From Pseudomonas sp. PDM18 (GTDB taxonomy: Bacteria > Pseudomonadota > Gammaproteobacteria > Pseudomonadales > Pseudomonadaceae): a DNA stretch of 64,000 nucleotides. The translations under genes and the position numbers were made by a program. The stretch is taken from assembly GCF_014852585.1 (NCBI RefSeq), contig NZ_JACVBX010000011.1, forward strand, positions 62,001 to 126,000, read 5' to 3'. Shown piece by piece: positions 34,795 through 46,878 of the stretch; the first letter of the stretch is position 1; every line of letters begins with the position of its first letter. The notes under the pieces are model-generated. The model made no database searches, had not been told where the DNA came from, and saw only the letters and a program-made list of their open reading frames with translations.

Positions 34795-36078
34795 TTAGCG
34801 GGCTTTGAGGTCCACGAAGTCGCGCTGGGTGGCGCCGGTGTAGAGCTGACGCGGACGGCCGATCTTGTACGGACCGGAGAGCATTTCCTGCCAGTGCGAG
34901 ATCCAGCCCACGGTACGTGCCAGGGCGAAGATCACGGTGAACATGCTGGTCGGAATGCCGATGGCCTTCAGGATGATGCCGGAGTAGAAGTCCACGTTCG
35001 GGTAGAGGTTGCGCTCCACGAAGTAGGGATCGTGGCGGGCGATTTCTTCCAGCTTCATGGCCAGTTCCAGTTGCGGGTCGTTGATGCCCAGTTCCTGGAG
35101 AACCTCGTCGCAGGTCTGTTTCATGACCTTGGCGCGCGGGTCGAAGTTCTTGTACACGCGGTGGCCGAAGCCCATCAGCTTGAACGGATCGTTCTTGTCC
35201 TTGGCCTTGGCCACGAACTTCTCGATGTTCGATACGTCGCCGATCTCGTCAAGCATGCGCAGAACGGCTTCGTTCGCGCCGCCGTGAGCCGGACCCCACA
35301 GGGCGGCGATGCCCGAGGCGATACAGGCGAACGGGTTGGCACCCGAGGAGCCCGCCAGACGCACGGTGGAGGTGGAGGCATTCTGCTCGTGGTCGGCGTG
35401 CAGGATGAAGATGCGGTCCATGGCCTTGGCCAGCACAGGGCTGATCGGCTTGGTCTCGCAAGGTGTGTTGAACATCATATGCAGGAAGTTTTCTGCATAG
35501 TTCAGATCGTTGCGCGGGTACATCATCGGCTCGCCCTTGGAGTACTTGTACACCATGGCGGCGATGGTCGGCATCTTGGCGATCAGACGATGCGCCGAGA
35601 CTTCCCGGTGCTTCGGATTATTGATGTCCAGGGAGTCGTGATAGAAGGCGGAGAGGGCACCGATCACGCCGCACATCACGGCCATCGGGTGCGCATCACG
35701 GCGGAAGCCGTTAAAGAAGGTCTTCAGCTGTTCATGAACCATGGTGTGGTTCTTGATGGTGCCGACGAACTTTTCCTTCTGCTCGGCAGTGGGCAGTTCG
35801 CCGTTGAGCAGCAGGAAGCAGGTTTCCAGGTAGTCGGACTTCTCGGCGAGCTGTTCGATCGGGTAGCCGCGGTGCAGCAGTACGCCATTATCACCATCGA
35901 TGTAGGTGATCTTCGACTCGCAGGAGGCGGTGGACATGAAGCCGGGGTCGAAAGTGAAGTGACCCGTGGAGGTCAGGCCACGCACGTCGACTACATCGGG
36001 ACCCAGCGTGCCGGAGAGGACAGGCAGTTCGACGGGGGCAGCGCCCTCGATGATCAACTGCGCTTTTTTGTCAGCCAT
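34795..36078 (-). CDS. gltA: Citrate synthase (type II, hexameric)
   Basis: A 427-residue citrate synthase, condensing oxaloacetate and acetyl-CoA to start the TCA cycle. The catalytic residues lie in [15 protein letters not shown] and [15 protein letters not shown] (His), [16 protein letters not shown] (His, and the Asp region) and [14 protein letters not shown]. The length and N-terminal beta domain ([20 protein letters not shown]) are those of the NADH-inhibited Gram-negative type. AGGAGG precedes the ATG. It is transcribed away from the sdh-suc operon from its own sigma-70 promoter and has a clear terminator. Confidence 0.98.
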   Translation of the reverse strand: MADKKAQLIIEGAAPVELPVLSGTLGPDVVDVRGLTSTGHFTFDPGFMSTASCESKITYIDGDNGVLLHRGYPIEQLAEKSDYLETCFLLLNGELPTAEQKEKFVGTIKNHTMVHEQLKTFFNGFRRDAHPMAVMCGVIGALSAFYHDSLDINNPKHREVSAHRLIAKMPTIAAMVYKYSKGEPMMYPRNDLNYAENFLHMMFNTPCETKPISPVLAKAMDRIFILHADHEQNASTSTVRLAGSSGANPFACIASGIAALWGPAHGGANEAVLRMLDEIGDVSNIEKFVAKAKDKNDPFKLMGFGHRVYKNFDPRAKVMKQTCDEVLQELGINDPQLELAMKLEEIARHDPYFVERNLYPNVDFYSGIILKAIGIPTSMFTVIFALARTVGWISHWQEMLSGPYKIGRPRQLYTGATQRDFVDLKAR

Positions 36079-36137
36079 GATGGCCTCCTATTTATGCTTG
36101 AAATCATCTGTACGACCCCCCACGCAGGGCCCGCACC

Positions 36138-36165
36138 ACTATAGAGAGATAAATCCGAATGTCAA
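36138..36165 (-). promoter_or_regulatory. Sigma-70 promoter of gltA
   Basis: Minus-strand TTGACA (36160-36165) and TATAGT (36138-36143) are separated by 16 bases. This near-consensus promoter lies 60 bases before the gltA start codon. Confidence 0.75.
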
Positions 36166-36279
36166 TTTGCACAATCGGAGAAGTTTGGCTCCTCCAAGCC
36201 CCTGTTTTGCCGGAAAAATTTGCCTGTTTACGCCTTTTCGGGGGGTGCGGCAATTAGTCCTTAGGTGGAGGTCTTTCCG

Positions 36280-36308
36280 TTGTCATTAGGAGCCTAACTG
36301 TCTATACT
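36280..36308 (+). promoter_or_regulatory. Sigma-70 promoter of the sdh-suc operon
   Basis: TTGTCA and TATACT are spaced by exactly 17 bases. The start point would be near 36315, giving a leader of roughly 118 bases before sdhC. The leader has a ggttgtcactcccgaaggtgatgggtacc segment able to fold, but no known riboswitch was recognised. Confidence 0.75.
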
Positions 36309-36432
36309 CGGCGACCAGCCGCCAAGGGCCGTCCGGCCTAGCTTGATTGGTGGTTGTCACTCCCGAAGGTGATGGGTACCTGACAAGTGCACCTCCCGAC
36401 AACTAGCCCCGATTCATAGAAGGGCTCTCAGT

Positions 36433-36819
36433 GTGAAAAAAGCCGTGAATAGCAAACGACCCGTAAACCTAGACCTAAGGACCATCCAACTCCCTATCAC
36501 TGCTTACACGTCGATTCTCCACCGTATCTCTGGCGTCATTCTGTTCGTGGGCATCGCAGTGCTGCTGTTCGCACTGGATCGTTCCCTCGCTTCGGAAGAA
36601 AGCTTCGAGCAGGTGAAGGCGTGTCTGACCCATCCGTTGGTCAAGCTTGTGATCTGGGGCCTGCTGTCTGCGCTCCTGTACCACCTGGTAGCCGGTATTC
36701 GTCACCTCGTCATGGACGCAGGTATTGGCGAAACGCTGGAAGGCGGTAAGCGTGGTTCGAAAATCGTCATCGCTGTCGCAGTGGTGCTGATCGTTCTGGC
36801 GGGGGTATGGGTATGGTAA
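36433..36819 (+). CDS. sdhC: Succinate dehydrogenase cytochrome b556 subunit
   Basis: A 128-residue membrane anchor of complex II. It has NSKRPVNLDLRTIQLPITAY and the family signature SILHRISGVILFVG, with the quinone-site Ser and Arg, then three transmembrane helices; AGIRHLVMDAG carries the haem-ligand His. The start is GTG (GTGAAAAAAGCC), preceded by GGGCTCTCA, a modest ribosome site. It heads the sdhCDAB-suc operon and overlaps sdhD. Confidence 0.96.
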   Translation: MKKAVNSKRPVNLDLRTIQLPITAYTSILHRISGVILFVGIAVLLFALDRSLASEESFEQVKACLTHPLVKLVIWGLLSALLYHLVAGIRHLVMDAGIGETLEGGKRGSKIVIAVAVVLIVLAGVWVW

Positions 36820-37181
36820 CTAACGTCACAAACTTGTCGCGTTCGGGTCTCTATGACTGGATGGTCCAGCGCGTCTCCGCGGTCGTTCTCGCGGCTTATG
36901 TTCTCTTCCTGCTGGGCTTCCTGATCGCTCACCCGGGTGTTACCTACACCGAGTGGCATGGTCTGTTCTCCCACAGCCTGATGAAGATTTTCAGCCTGTT
37001 GACGCTGGTTTCCCTGAGCGTGCACGCGTGGGTTGGTATGTGGACCATCACTACTGACTACCTGACTCCGATGGCGCTGGGCAAGTCCGCGACCGTCGTG
37101 CGTTTCCTCGTCCAGGCGGTATGCGGCATGGCCATGTTCGCATTCTTCGTCTGGGGTGTGCAGATTCTCTGGGGTAACTGA
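36813..37181 (+). CDS. sdhD: Succinate dehydrogenase hydrophobic membrane anchor
   Basis: A 122-residue anchor subunit with three helices. It begins MVTNVTNLSRSGLYDWMVQR and contains SLSVHAWVGMWTITTDYLTP, where the His is a haem/quinone-site residue. The ATG overlaps the sdhC end by seven bases; another ATG two codons earlier is less likely by comparison with homologues as I remember them. With SdhC it holds the catalytic SdhAB pair at the inner membrane. Confidence 0.95.
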   Translation: MVTNVTNLSRSGLYDWMVQRVSAVVLAAYVLFLLGFLIAHPGVTYTEWHGLFSHSLMKIFSLLTLVSLSVHAWVGMWTITTDYLTPMALGKSATVVRFLVQAVCGMAMFAFFVWGVQILWGN

Positions 37182-37184
37182 TCC

Positions 37185-38957
37185 ATGGCTAGCATTCGTA
37201 CTCTTTCCTTCGACGCCATCATCGTTGGTGGTGGCGGCGCCGGCATGCGCGCTGCGCTGCAACTGGCCCAAGGCGGTCACAAGACTGCCGTGGTGACCAA
37301 GGTCTTCCCGACCCGTTCGCACACCGTGTCCGCCCAGGGCGGCATCACCTGCGCCATCGCTTCGGCTGACCCGAACGACGATTGGCGCTGGCACATGTAC
37401 GACACCGTCAAGGGCTCCGACTACATCGGTGACCAGGACGCTATCGAATACATGTGCTCCGTCGGCCCGGAAGCCGTGTTCGAGCTCGAACACATGGGGC
37501 TGCCGTTCTCCCGTACCGAGCAGGGCCGCATCTACCAGCGTCCATTCGGTGGCCAGTCCAAGGACTTCGGCAAGGGTGGCCAGGCTGCCCGTACCTGCGC
37601 CGCGGCTGACCGTACCGGTCACGCCCTGCTGCACACTCTCTATCAGGCCAACCTGAAGAGCGGTACTTCTTTCCTTAATGAGTGGTACGCGGTTGACCTG
37701 GTGAAGAACCAGGACGGTCATGTGGTTGGCGTCATCGCCATCGACATCGAAACCGGCGACACCGTTTATATCCGCTCCAAAGCCGTGGTCCTGGCCACTG
37801 GCGGTGCCGGCCGTATCTACGCCTCCACCACCAACGCCCTGATCAACACCGGTGACGGCATCGGTATGGCCCTGCGTGCTGGCGTGCCGGTGCAGGACAT
37901 CGAGATGTGGCAGTTCCACCCGACCGGCATCGCCGGCGCAGGTGTACTGGTTACCGAAGGCTGCCGCGGTGAAGGTGGCTACCTGATCAACGCCCATGGC
38001 GAGCGTTTCATGGAGCGTTACGCTCCGAACGCGAAAGACCTGGCAGGCCGCGACGTGGTTGCCCGCTCCATGGTCAAGGAAGTGATCGCCGGCAACGGCG
38101 TTGGCCCGAACAAGGACCACGTACTGCTGAAGCTCGACCACCTCGGCGAAGAAGTTCTGCACAGCCGCCTGCCCGGCATCTGCGAACTGTCCAAGACCTT
38201 CGCCCATGTTGACCCGGTCGTCGCTCCGATCCCGGTTATCCCGACCTGCCACTACATGATGGGCGGCGTTGCCACCAACATCCATGGACAGGCCCTGACC
38301 ATGGACTCCAACGGCAACGAGCAGATCATCGAAGGCCTGTTCGCCGTCGGCGAAGTGGCTTGCGTATCGGTTCACGGCGCCAACCGCCTGGGGGGCAACT
38401 CGCTGCTCGACCTGGTTGTGTTCGGTCGTGCCACCGGCCTGCACCTGGAGAAGGCGCTCAAGGATGGTATCGAGCACCGCCAGGCTTCCGAGTCCGACCT
38501 GGAATCCGCTTTCAAGCGTCTGAACGGCGTGAACGAGCGCACCAGTGGCGAAGAAGTCGCTCCGCTCAAGCGCGAACTGCAATCCTGCATGCAGAACTAC
38601 TTCGGTGTATTCCGTACCGGCGAATACATGCAGAAAGGTATCGCTCAGCTGGCTGATCTGCGTGAGCGCATCGCTGCGGTCAAGATCAACGACAAGAGCC
38701 AGGCATTCAACACGGCGCGTATCGAAGCGCTGGAACTGCAGAACCTCCTCGAAGTGGCCGAAGCCACTGCGATTGCGGCTGAAGCCCGCAAAGAGTCCCG
38801 CGGCGCGCATGCCCGTGAAGATTTCGAGGAGCGCGACGACGAGAACTGGCTGTGCCACACCCTGTACTTCCCGGGTGAGAAGCGTGTAGCCAAGCGTGCC
38901 GTCAACTTCGCGCCGAAAACTGTTCCGGCATTCGAACCCAAGGTTCGTACTTACTAA
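37185..38957 (+). CDS. sdhA: Succinate dehydrogenase flavoprotein subunit
   Basis: A 590-residue catalytic subunit that oxidises succinate to fumarate. The FAD-binding motif [14 protein letters not shown] starts near residue 12, and His46 in [11 protein letters not shown] is the covalent flavin attachment site. [20 protein letters not shown] and [15 protein letters not shown] are active-site and FAD regions. The C-terminus [11 protein letters not shown] is the normal end. It begins three bases after sdhD. Confidence 0.98.
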   Translation: MASIRTLSFDAIIVGGGGAGMRAALQLAQGGHKTAVVTKVFPTRSHTVSAQGGITCAIASADPNDDWRWHMYDTVKGSDYIGDQDAIEYMCSVGPEAVFELEHMGLPFSRTEQGRIYQRPFGGQSKDFGKGGQAARTCAAADRTGHALLHTLYQANLKSGTSFLNEWYAVDLVKNQDGHVVGVIAIDIETGDTVYIRSKAVVLATGGAGRIYASTTNALINTGDGIGMALRAGVPVQDIEMWQFHPTGIAGAGVLVTEGCRGEGGYLINAHGERFMERYAPNAKDLAGRDVVARSMVKEVIAGNGVGPNKDHVLLKLDHLGEEVLHSRLPGICELSKTFAHVDPVVAPIPVIPTCHYMMGGVATNIHGQALTMDSNGNEQIIEGLFAVGEVACVSVHGANRLGGNSLLDLVVFGRATGLHLEKALKDGIEHRQASESDLESAFKRLNGVNERTSGEEVAPLKRELQSCMQNYFGVFRTGEYMQKGIAQLADLRERIAAVKINDKSQAFNTARIEALELQNLLEVAEATAIAAEARKESRGAHAREDFEERDDENWLCHTLYFPGEKRVAKRAVNFAPKTVPAFEPKVRTY

Positions 38958-38968
38958 GGGTGCCCGCC

Positions 38969-39676
38969 ATGTTGCAAGTGAGTGTTTACCGCTACAACCC
39001 TGAGAAGGACGCTGCACCTTACATGCAGGACTTCCAGGTCGATACCGACGGCAAGGACATCATGGTCCTGGACGTGCTGGCGCTGATCAAGGAACAGGAC
39101 GAGGGCTTCTCCTACCGTCGTTCCTGCCGTGAAGGCGTGTGCGGTTCCGATGGTATGAACATGAATGGCAAGAACGGCCTGGCCTGCATCACGCCTCTGT
39201 CGGCCGTTGGCCTGAAGGGCGGCAAGCTGGTCATTCGCCCGCTGCCCGGCCTGCCGGTCATCCGTGACCTGGTCGTCGACATGCGCATCTTCTACAAGCA
39301 GTACGAGAGCGTGAAGCCGTTCCTGCAGAACAAATATGCAGCGCCGGCCATCGAACGTCTGCAAAGCCCGGAAGAGCGCGAGAAGCTGGACGGTCTGTAC
39401 GAGTGCATCCTGTGCGCCTGCTGCTCGACCTCCTGCCCGTCGTTCTGGTGGAACCCCGACAAGTTCCTGGGTCCCGCCGCACTGCTGCAAGCCTATCGCT
39501 TCCTGGCCGACAGCCGTGACACCGAAACTCAGGCGCGCCTGGCGAGCCTGGATGACCCGTTCAGCGTCTTCCGCTGCCGCGGGATCATGAACTGCGTGAA
39601 CGTCTGCCCGAAGGGTCTGAACCCCACCAAGGCAATCGGTCACATCCGTAACATGCTGCTGCAGAGCGGCACTTGA
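38969..39676 (+). CDS. sdhB: Succinate dehydrogenase iron-sulfur subunit
   Basis: A 235-residue subunit passing electrons from FAD to quinone. It has the 2Fe-2S ligands in SCREGVCGSDGMNMNGKNGL and the following AC, and the 4Fe-4S and 3Fe-4S ligands in CILCACCSTSCPSFWW and CRGIMNCVNVCPKGLNP. The ATG chosen gives MLQVSVYRYNPEKD, three codons inside a slightly longer frame, with AAGGG upstream. A hairpin and a partial terminator follow before sucA. Confidence 0.97.
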   Translation: MLQVSVYRYNPEKDAAPYMQDFQVDTDGKDIMVLDVLALIKEQDEGFSYRRSCREGVCGSDGMNMNGKNGLACITPLSAVGLKGGKLVIRPLPGLPVIRDLVVDMRIFYKQYESVKPFLQNKYAAPAIERLQSPEEREKLDGLYECILCACCSTSCPSFWWNPDKFLGPAALLQAYRFLADSRDTETQARLASLDDPFSVFRCRGIMNCVNVCPKGLNPTKAIGHIRNMLLQSGT

Positions 39677-39717
39677 TCCGAGGGCCGCGCGCCCAAAGAT
39701 CATTGCAAGAGCGACAC

Positions 39718-39749
39718 CTGTACCGCCGGAACATTTTCCGGCGGTACAG
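39718..39749 (+). terminator. Perfect 14-bp hairpin in the sdhB-sucA gap
   Basis: ctgtaccgccggaa and ttccggcggtacag pair perfectly around CATT. No U-run follows, so it probably protects the sdh mRNA 3' end or slows polymerase rather than ending transcription. Confidence 0.65.
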
Positions 39750-39754
39750 TCCCT

Positions 39755-39788
39755 AGGACCCAAGCCCACAAAGCGGGGGTCCTGTTTT
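39755..39788 (+). terminator. Weak intrinsic terminator/attenuator before sucA
   Basis: aggaccc and gggtcct pair around a 15-base loop and are followed by GTTTTG. With the preceding hairpin it makes a likely site where part of the sdh transcript ends, so sucA may be read at a lower level or have its own promoter in the 140 bases that follow. Confidence 0.55.
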
Positions 39789-39926
39789 GAAAACGTATAT
39801 ATGACCAGCAGGGGCATCCGGGCTGGTACCCGGACTATCTGCGGGGATCGGTGGCTTGAAGTCGCTGTGTATGACTTCGCGCCAGAGATTCCACAGGTGG
39901 AGTCCCCTTACCGAGGGTGACCAAGC

Positions 39927-42758
39927 ATGCACGAAAGCGTAATGCAGCGGATGTGGAACAGTGCCCATCTATCCGGTGGAAACGCTGCCTACGTCGAAGA
40001 GCTCTACGAGCTCTACCTGCACGACCCGAACGCTGTGCCAGAAGAGTGGCGCACGTACTTCCAGAAGCTCCCCGCCGACGGCAATCCTGCCCCCGACGTC
40101 TCGCATTCCTCTATCCGTGATCATTTCGTACTCCTGGCCAAGAATCAGCGCCGCGCCGCGCCTGTTTCCGCTGGCAGCGTAAGCACCGAGCACGAGAAAA
40201 AGCAGGTTGAAGTCCTGCGTCTGATCCTGGCATACCGTCTGCGTGGACATCAGGCAGCATCGCTCGATCCGCTGGGTCTCTGGGTGCGTACCGCTCCCTC
40301 CGATCTGTCGCTCGAACACTACGGGCTCACCGCTGCAGACCTCGACACTACTTTCCGTACCGGTGAGCTCTACATCGGCAAGGAAGAGGCGACCCTGCGT
40401 GAAATCATCGATGCGCTGAAGCAGACCTACTGCAGCACTATCGGCGCCGAATTCATGCACATCGTCGATTCCGAGCAACGCCACTGGTTCGCCCAGCGCC
40501 TGGAAAGCGTGCGCGGCCGTCCGACGTACTCTGTCGACGCCCGTTCCCACCTGCTCGAGCGCCTCACCGCCGCCGAAGGTCTGGAAAAGTACCTGGGCAC
40601 CAAGTATCCAGGCACCAAGCGTTTCGGCCTGGAAGGTGGCGAGAGCCTCATCCCGATGGTTGACGAGATCATCCAGCGCTCCGGTTCCTACGGCGTCAAG
40701 GAAATCGTCATCGGTATGGCCCACCGTGGCCGTCTGAACGTCCTGGTCAACACCCTGGGCAAGAACCCGCGCGAGCTGTTCGACGAGTTCGAAGGCAAGA
40801 AGCTGGTAGAGATGGGCTCGGGTGACGTGAAGTACCATCAGGGCTTCTCCTCCAACGTCATGACCACCGGCGGCGAAGTCCACCTGGCACTGGCGTTCAA
40901 CCCCTCGCACCTGGAAATCGTTTCCCCGGTGGTCGAGGGCTCGGTACGTGCCCGCCAGGACCGTCGTAAAGATGGCAGCGGCGACAAGGTCGTACCGATC
41001 TCCATCCACGGCGATGCTGCTTTCGCGGGGCAGGGCGTGGTCATGGAAACCTTCCAGATGTCGCAGACCCGTGCTTACAAGACGGGCGGCACCATCCACA
41101 TCGTGATCAACAACCAGGTCGGCTTCACCACCAGCCGTCAGGACGATGCTCGTTCCACCGAGTACGCGACCGACGTGGCGAAGATGATCCAGGCGCCGAT
41201 CTTCCATGTGAATGGCGACGATCCGGAAGCGGTCCTGTTCGTGACCCAGCTGGCCATAGATTACCGCATGCAGTTCAAGCGTGACGTGGTCATCGACCTG
41301 GTCTGCTACCGCCGTCGCGGCCACAACGAGGCCGACGAGCCGAGCGGCACCCAGCCGCTGATGTACCAGCAGATCGCCAAGCAGCGCACCACCCGCGAAA
41401 TCTATGCCGATGCATTGATCGCCGCTGGCGTGCAGACTGCCGAGCAGGCCCAGGAGAAAGTCGACGAATACCGCGACGCTCTCGACAACGGCCTGCACGT
41501 GGTGAAAAGCCTGGTGAAGGAGCCCAACAAGGAGCTCTTCGTCGACTGGCGTCCGTACATCGGCCACGGCTGGACCGCGCGTCACGACACCCGTTGCGAC
41601 CTGAAGACCCTGCAGGACCTGTCCAACAAGCTGCTGGAAACCCCGGACGGCTTCGTCATGCAGCGTCAGGTCCAGAAGATCTACGAAGACCGCGCCAAGA
41701 TGGCTGCCGGTGGCTTCCCGATCAACTGGGGCTTCGCCGAGAACCTGGCCTACGCCACCCTGCTGTTCGAAGGTCACCCGGTCCGCATGACCGGTCAGGA
41801 CGTCGGCCGCGGCACCTTCTCGCACCGCCACGCGGCGCTGCACAACCAGAAGGACGACTCGGTCTACATCCCGCTGGCCAACCTGTTCGACGGCCAGCCG
41901 CGCGTCAGCCTGTACGACTCCTACCTCTCGGAAGAAGCTGTACTGGCGTTCGAATACGGCTACGCCACCACCACCCCGGATGCACTCGTGGTGTGGGAAG
42001 CGCAGTTCGGTGACTTCGCCAACGGTGCGCAGGTCGTGATCGACCAGTTCATCACCAGCGGCGAAACCAAGTGGCAACGCCTGTGTGGTCTGACCATGCT
42101 GCTGCCGCACGGTTACGAAGGCCAGGGCCCGGAGCACTCCTCCGCGCGTCTGGAGCGTTACCTGCAGCTGTGCGCCGAGCAGAACATCCAGGTCTGCGTG
42201 CCGACTACTCCGGCCCAGGTCTACCACATGCTGCGCCGTCAGGTGATCCGTCCGCTGCGCAAGCCGCTGATCGTGATGACTCCGAAGTCGCTGCTGCGTC
42301 ACAAGCTGGCCATCTCGACCCTGGAAGATCTGGCCGACGGTTCGTTCCAGACTGTGATCAACGAGATCGACAGCCTGGATCCGAAGAAGGTCGACCGCAT
42401 CGTGCTGTGCAGCGGCAAGGTCTACTACGACCTGCTGGAGAAGCGTCGTGCCGAAGGTCTCGAGAACATCGCGATCGTTCGTCTCGAGCAGCTGTATCCG
42501 TTCCCGGAAGACGATCTGGCGGAGGTCCTGTCGCAGTACAAGAACCTCAAGCACATCGTCTGGTGCCAGGAAGAGCCGATGAACCAGGGCGCCTGGTACT
42601 GCTCGCAGCACCACATGCGTCGTGTCATCGCCGCGCACAAGAAAGGTCTCAACCTGGAGTACGCGGGCCGCGAAGGCTCGGCAGCTCCGGCTTGCGGCTA
42701 CGCTTCGATGCACGCCGAGCAGCAGGAAAAACTGCTGCAGGACGCCTTCACCGTTTAA
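39927..42758 (+). CDS. sucA: 2-oxoglutarate dehydrogenase E1 component
   Basis: A 943-residue thiamine-diphosphate enzyme that decarboxylates 2-oxoglutarate and passes succinyl to the SucB lipoyl group. It opens with MQRMWNSAHLSGGNAAYVEE, the SucB-binding region. IGMAHRGRLNVLVN, FNPSHLEIVSPVVEGSVRA, GDAAFAGQGVVMET and YRRRGHNEADEPSGTQPLMY are standard active-site segments, and VWCQEEPMNQGAW lies near the end. It is full length and uses an ATG with an AGGG region upstream. Confidence 0.98.
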   Translation: MHESVMQRMWNSAHLSGGNAAYVEELYELYLHDPNAVPEEWRTYFQKLPADGNPAPDVSHSSIRDHFVLLAKNQRRAAPVSAGSVSTEHEKKQVEVLRLILAYRLRGHQAASLDPLGLWVRTAPSDLSLEHYGLTAADLDTTFRTGELYIGKEEATLREIIDALKQTYCSTIGAEFMHIVDSEQRHWFAQRLESVRGRPTYSVDARSHLLERLTAAEGLEKYLGTKYPGTKRFGLEGGESLIPMVDEIIQRSGSYGVKEIVIGMAHRGRLNVLVNTLGKNPRELFDEFEGKKLVEMGSGDVKYHQGFSSNVMTTGGEVHLALAFNPSHLEIVSPVVEGSVRARQDRRKDGSGDKVVPISIHGDAAFAGQGVVMETFQMSQTRAYKTGGTIHIVINNQVGFTTSRQDDARSTEYATDVAKMIQAPIFHVNGDDPEAVLFVTQLAIDYRMQFKRDVVIDLVCYRRRGHNEADEPSGTQPLMYQQIAKQRTTREIYADALIAAGVQTAEQAQEKVDEYRDALDNGLHVVKSLVKEPNKELFVDWRPYIGHGWTARHDTRCDLKTLQDLSNKLLETPDGFVMQRQVQKIYEDRAKMAAGGFPINWGFAENLAYATLLFEGHPVRMTGQDVGRGTFSHRHAALHNQKDDSVYIPLANLFDGQPRVSLYDSYLSEEAVLAFEYGYATTTPDALVVWEAQFGDFANGAQVVIDQFITSGETKWQRLCGLTMLLPHGYEGQGPEHSSARLERYLQLCAEQNIQVCVPTTPAQVYHMLRRQVIRPLRKPLIVMTPKSLLRHKLAISTLEDLADGSFQTVINEIDSLDPKKVDRIVLCSGKVYYDLLEKRRAEGLENIAIVRLEQLYPFPEDDLAEVLSQYKNLKHIVWCQEEPMNQGAWYCSQHHMRRVIAAHKKGLNLEYAGREGSAAPACGYASMHAEQQEKLLQDAFTV

Positions 42759-42800
42759 CGCCAACGCGCAGTTGATACCGAATTTAAGGAAACACACATA

Positions 42801-44033
42801 ATGGCTATCGAAATCAAAGCCCCAACCTTCCCGGAATCGGTTGCCGACGGTACCGTCGCAACCTGGCACAAGAAGGTCGGTGAAGCTGTCAAGCGTGACG
42901 AGCTGATCGTCGACATCGAAACCGACAAGGTCGTGATCGAAGTACTGGCCGAGGCCGACGGTGTCCTGGCTGAGATCGTCAAGAACGAAGGCGACACCGT
43001 TCTCTCCAACGAACTGCTGGGCAAGCTGAGTGAAGGCGGTGCTGCCGCTGCCGCTCCGGCTGCTGCCTCGGCTGCGGCTGCCGCGCCGGCCGCTGCTGCC
43101 CCGGCTGCCGCCGCTGGTGACGACAACATCCTCTCGCCGGCCGCCCGCAAGCTGGCCGAAGAGAACGGCATCGACCCGAACAGCCTGGCCGGCACCGGCA
43201 AGGGCGGTCGCGTGACCAAGGAAGACGTCGTAGCTGCTGTTGAAGCCAAGAAGAACGCCCCGGCTGCCGCTCCGGCCGCCAAGGCTGCCGCTCCGGCTGC
43301 TGCCGCCGCTCCCGTGTTCGCCGCTGGCGACCGCGTCGAGAAGCGCGTTCCGATGACCCGCCTGCGCGCCAAGGTTGCCGAGCGGCTGGTCGAAGCCCAG
43401 TCCTCCATGGCCATGCTGACCACCTTCAACGAAGTCAACATGAAGCCGATCATGGACCTGCGCAACAAGTACAAGGACCTGTTCGAGAAGAAGCATAACG
43501 GCGTTCGCCTGGGCTTCATGTCCTTCTTTGTCAAGGCCGCCACCGAAGCCCTGAAGCGCTTCCCGGGTGTCAACGCCTCGATCGACGGCAACGACATCGT
43601 CTACCACGGCTACCAGGACATCGGTGTGGCAGTTTCCAGCGACCGCGGTCTGGTCGTACCGGTACTGCGTAACGCCGAGTTCATGAGCCTGGCCGAGATC
43701 GAGAACGGCATCGCCACCTTCGGCAAGAAAGCCAAAGACGGCAAGCTGTCCATCGAAGACATGACCGGTGGTACTTTCACCATTTCCAACGGTGGCGTAT
43801 TCGGTTCTCTTCTGTCGACTCCGATCGTCAACCCGCCGCAGACCGCGATCCTCGGCATGCACAAGATCCAGGAGCGCCCGATGGCCGTTAATGGCCAGGT
43901 CGTGATCCTGCCGATGATGTACCTGGCGCTGTCCTACGATCACCGCATGATCGATGGCAAGGAAGCGGTCAGCTTCCTGGTCACCATGAAGGATCTGCTG
44001 GAAGATCCGGCTCGCCTGCTGCTCGACGTCTGA
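42801..44033 (+). CDS. sucB: 2-oxoglutarate dehydrogenase E2 (dihydrolipoyl succinyltransferase)
   Basis: A 410-residue acyltransferase core. The lipoyl domain has Lys43 in [10 protein letters not shown]; a long Ala/Pro linker follows, then the E1/E3-binding domain (about 112-145, [15 protein letters not shown]), a second Ala/Pro linker and the catalytic domain ending [16 protein letters not shown] with His380 and Asp384. GGAAA precedes the ATG. Only one lipoyl domain is present, as usual for SucB. Confidence 0.98.
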   Translation: MAIEIKAPTFPESVADGTVATWHKKVGEAVKRDELIVDIETDKVVIEVLAEADGVLAEIVKNEGDTVLSNELLGKLSEGGAAAAAPAAASAAAAAPAAAAPAAAAGDDNILSPAARKLAEENGIDPNSLAGTGKGGRVTKEDVVAAVEAKKNAPAAAPAAKAAAPAAAAAPVFAAGDRVEKRVPMTRLRAKVAERLVEAQSSMAMLTTFNEVNMKPIMDLRNKYKDLFEKKHNGVRLGFMSFFVKAATEALKRFPGVNASIDGNDIVYHGYQDIGVAVSSDRGLVVPVLRNAEFMSLAEIENGIATFGKKAKDGKLSIEDMTGGTFTISNGGVFGSLLSTPIVNPPQTAILGMHKIQERPMAVNGQVVILPMMYLALSYDHRMIDGKEAVSFLVTMKDLLEDPARLLLDV

Positions 44034-44044
44034 TACGTCAGTTC

Positions 44045-44089
44045 ACACGACGGCCCCGTACTACACGACGGCCCCGAAAGGGGCCGTCC
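44045..44089 (+). promoter_or_regulatory. Tandem 14-mer and hairpin between sucB and lpd
   Basis: acacgacggccccg occurs twice, 18 bases apart, and the shared 3' arm ggggccgtc can pair with either copy; the proximal hairpin with a GAAA loop is the more stable. With no U-tract after it, this is more an mRNA-stability or attenuation element than a terminator. Confidence 0.5.
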
Positions 44090-44111
44090 GCTTCACCGGA
44101 ATAAGGATTGA

Positions 44112-45551
<1,440 letters not shown>

Positions 45552-45711
45552 GGAACGGGACCACGGCGGGGAGGGCGGCAGTCTTTTGCGAGGGGCTGCC
45601 GTCCATCCCGCCGGATCGTTTCTCCCCCGAGGGGGACTCGGTCACAGGTGGCGTGGTGCCACGAGCGCCGCGCCGAATGCGCAATACCCAAGACGAAAAC
45701 GGTAGACAAGC

Positions 45712-46878
45712 ATGAATCTCCACGAATATCAGGGTAAGCAGCTGTTCGCTGAGTACGGCCTGCCCGTATCCAAGGGCTTCGCCGTCGACACACCCGAAGA
45801 GGCCGCAGAAGCCTGTGAAAAAATCGGTGGTACCGAGTGGGTCGTTAAAGCCCAGGTACACGCCGGTGGCCGCGGTAAAGCGGGCGGTGTGAAGCTGGTC
45901 AAGAGCAAAGAGGACGCCAAGGCGTTCGCCGCCAACTGGCTGGGCAAGCGTCTGGTGACTTACCAGACTGACGCCAACGGCCAGCCGGTCAGCAAGATCC
46001 TGGTGGAATCCTGCACCGATATCGACAAGGAGCTGTACCTCGGCGCCGTTGTCGACCGTTCCAGCCGTCGCATCGTCTTCATGGCCTCCACCGAAGGTGG
46101 CGTGGACATCGAGAAAGTTGCGCACGAGACTCCCGAGAAGATTCTGAAGGCCACCATCGATCCGCTGGTTGGCGCTCAGCCCTACCAGGGTCGCGAGCTG
46201 GCCTTCCAGCTGGGCCTGAAAGGCGACCAGATCAAGCAGTTCACCCACATCTTCGTTGGCCTGGCCAAGCTGTTCCAGGACTACGACCTGGCGCTGCTGG
46301 AAGTGAACCCGCTGGTGATCAAGAAAGACGGCAACCTGCACTGCCTGGACGCCAAGATCAACATCGACTCCAACGCCATGTACCGTCAGCCCAAGCTGCG
46401 CGCCATGCACGACCCGTCCCAGGACGACGCTCGTGAAGCCCATGCGCAGAAGTGGGAACTGAACTACGTTGCGCTGGAAGGCAACATCGGCTGCATGGTC
46501 AACGGCGCTGGCCTGGCCATGGGCACCATGGACATCGTCAACCTGCACGGCGGCAAGCCGGCCAACTTCCTCGACGTTGGCGGCGGTGCTACCAAAGAGC
46601 GCGTGACCGAAGCGTTCAAGATCATCCTGTCCGACAGCAACGTCGCTGCCGTTCTGGTGAACATCTTCGGCGGCATCGTTCGCTGCGACATGATTGCCGA
46701 AGGCATCATCGGCGCCGTGAAAGAAGTCGGCGTGAAAATCCCGGTTGTCGTTCGTCTGGAAGGCAACAACGCCGACCTCGGCGCCAAGGTCCTGGCCGAA
46801 AGCGGTCTGAACATCATCGCGGCGACCAGCCTGACCGACGCTGCCCAGCAAGTCGTCAAGGCCGCGGAGGGTAAGTAA
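45712..46878 (+). CDS. sucC: Succinyl-CoA synthetase beta subunit
   Basis: A 388-residue ATP-grasp subunit converting succinyl-CoA to succinate with nucleotide triphosphate formation. It starts [20 protein letters not shown] and has [20 protein letters not shown] (nucleotide site), [17 protein letters not shown] and [17 protein letters not shown]. Length is the family standard. A 160-base spacer without obvious terminator separates it from lpd. Its stop overlaps the sucD start as TAATG. Confidence 0.98.
   Translation: MNLHEYQGKQLFAEYGLPVSKGFAVDTPEEAAEACEKIGGTEWVVKAQVHAGGRGKAGGVKLVKSKEDAKAFAANWLGKRLVTYQTDANGQPVSKILVESCTDIDKELYLGAVVDRSSRRIVFMASTEGGVDIEKVAHETPEKILKATIDPLVGAQPYQGRELAFQLGLKGDQIKQFTHIFVGLAKLFQDYDLALLEVNPLVIKKDGNLHCLDAKINIDSNAMYRQPKLRAMHDPSQDDAREAHAQKWELNYVALEGNIGCMVNGAGLAMGTMDIVNLHGGKPANFLDVGGGATKERVTEAFKIILSDSNVAAVLVNIFGGIVRCDMIAEGIIGAVKEVGVKIPVVVRLEGNNADLGAKVLAESGLNIIAATSLTDAAQQVVKAAEGK

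Noticed and set aside
39969-43943. A 1324-codon open frame on the minus strand across sucA and sucB
   Set aside because: Shadow of highly expressed genes with strong codon bias. The translation is low-complexity and has no ribosome site or family motif.
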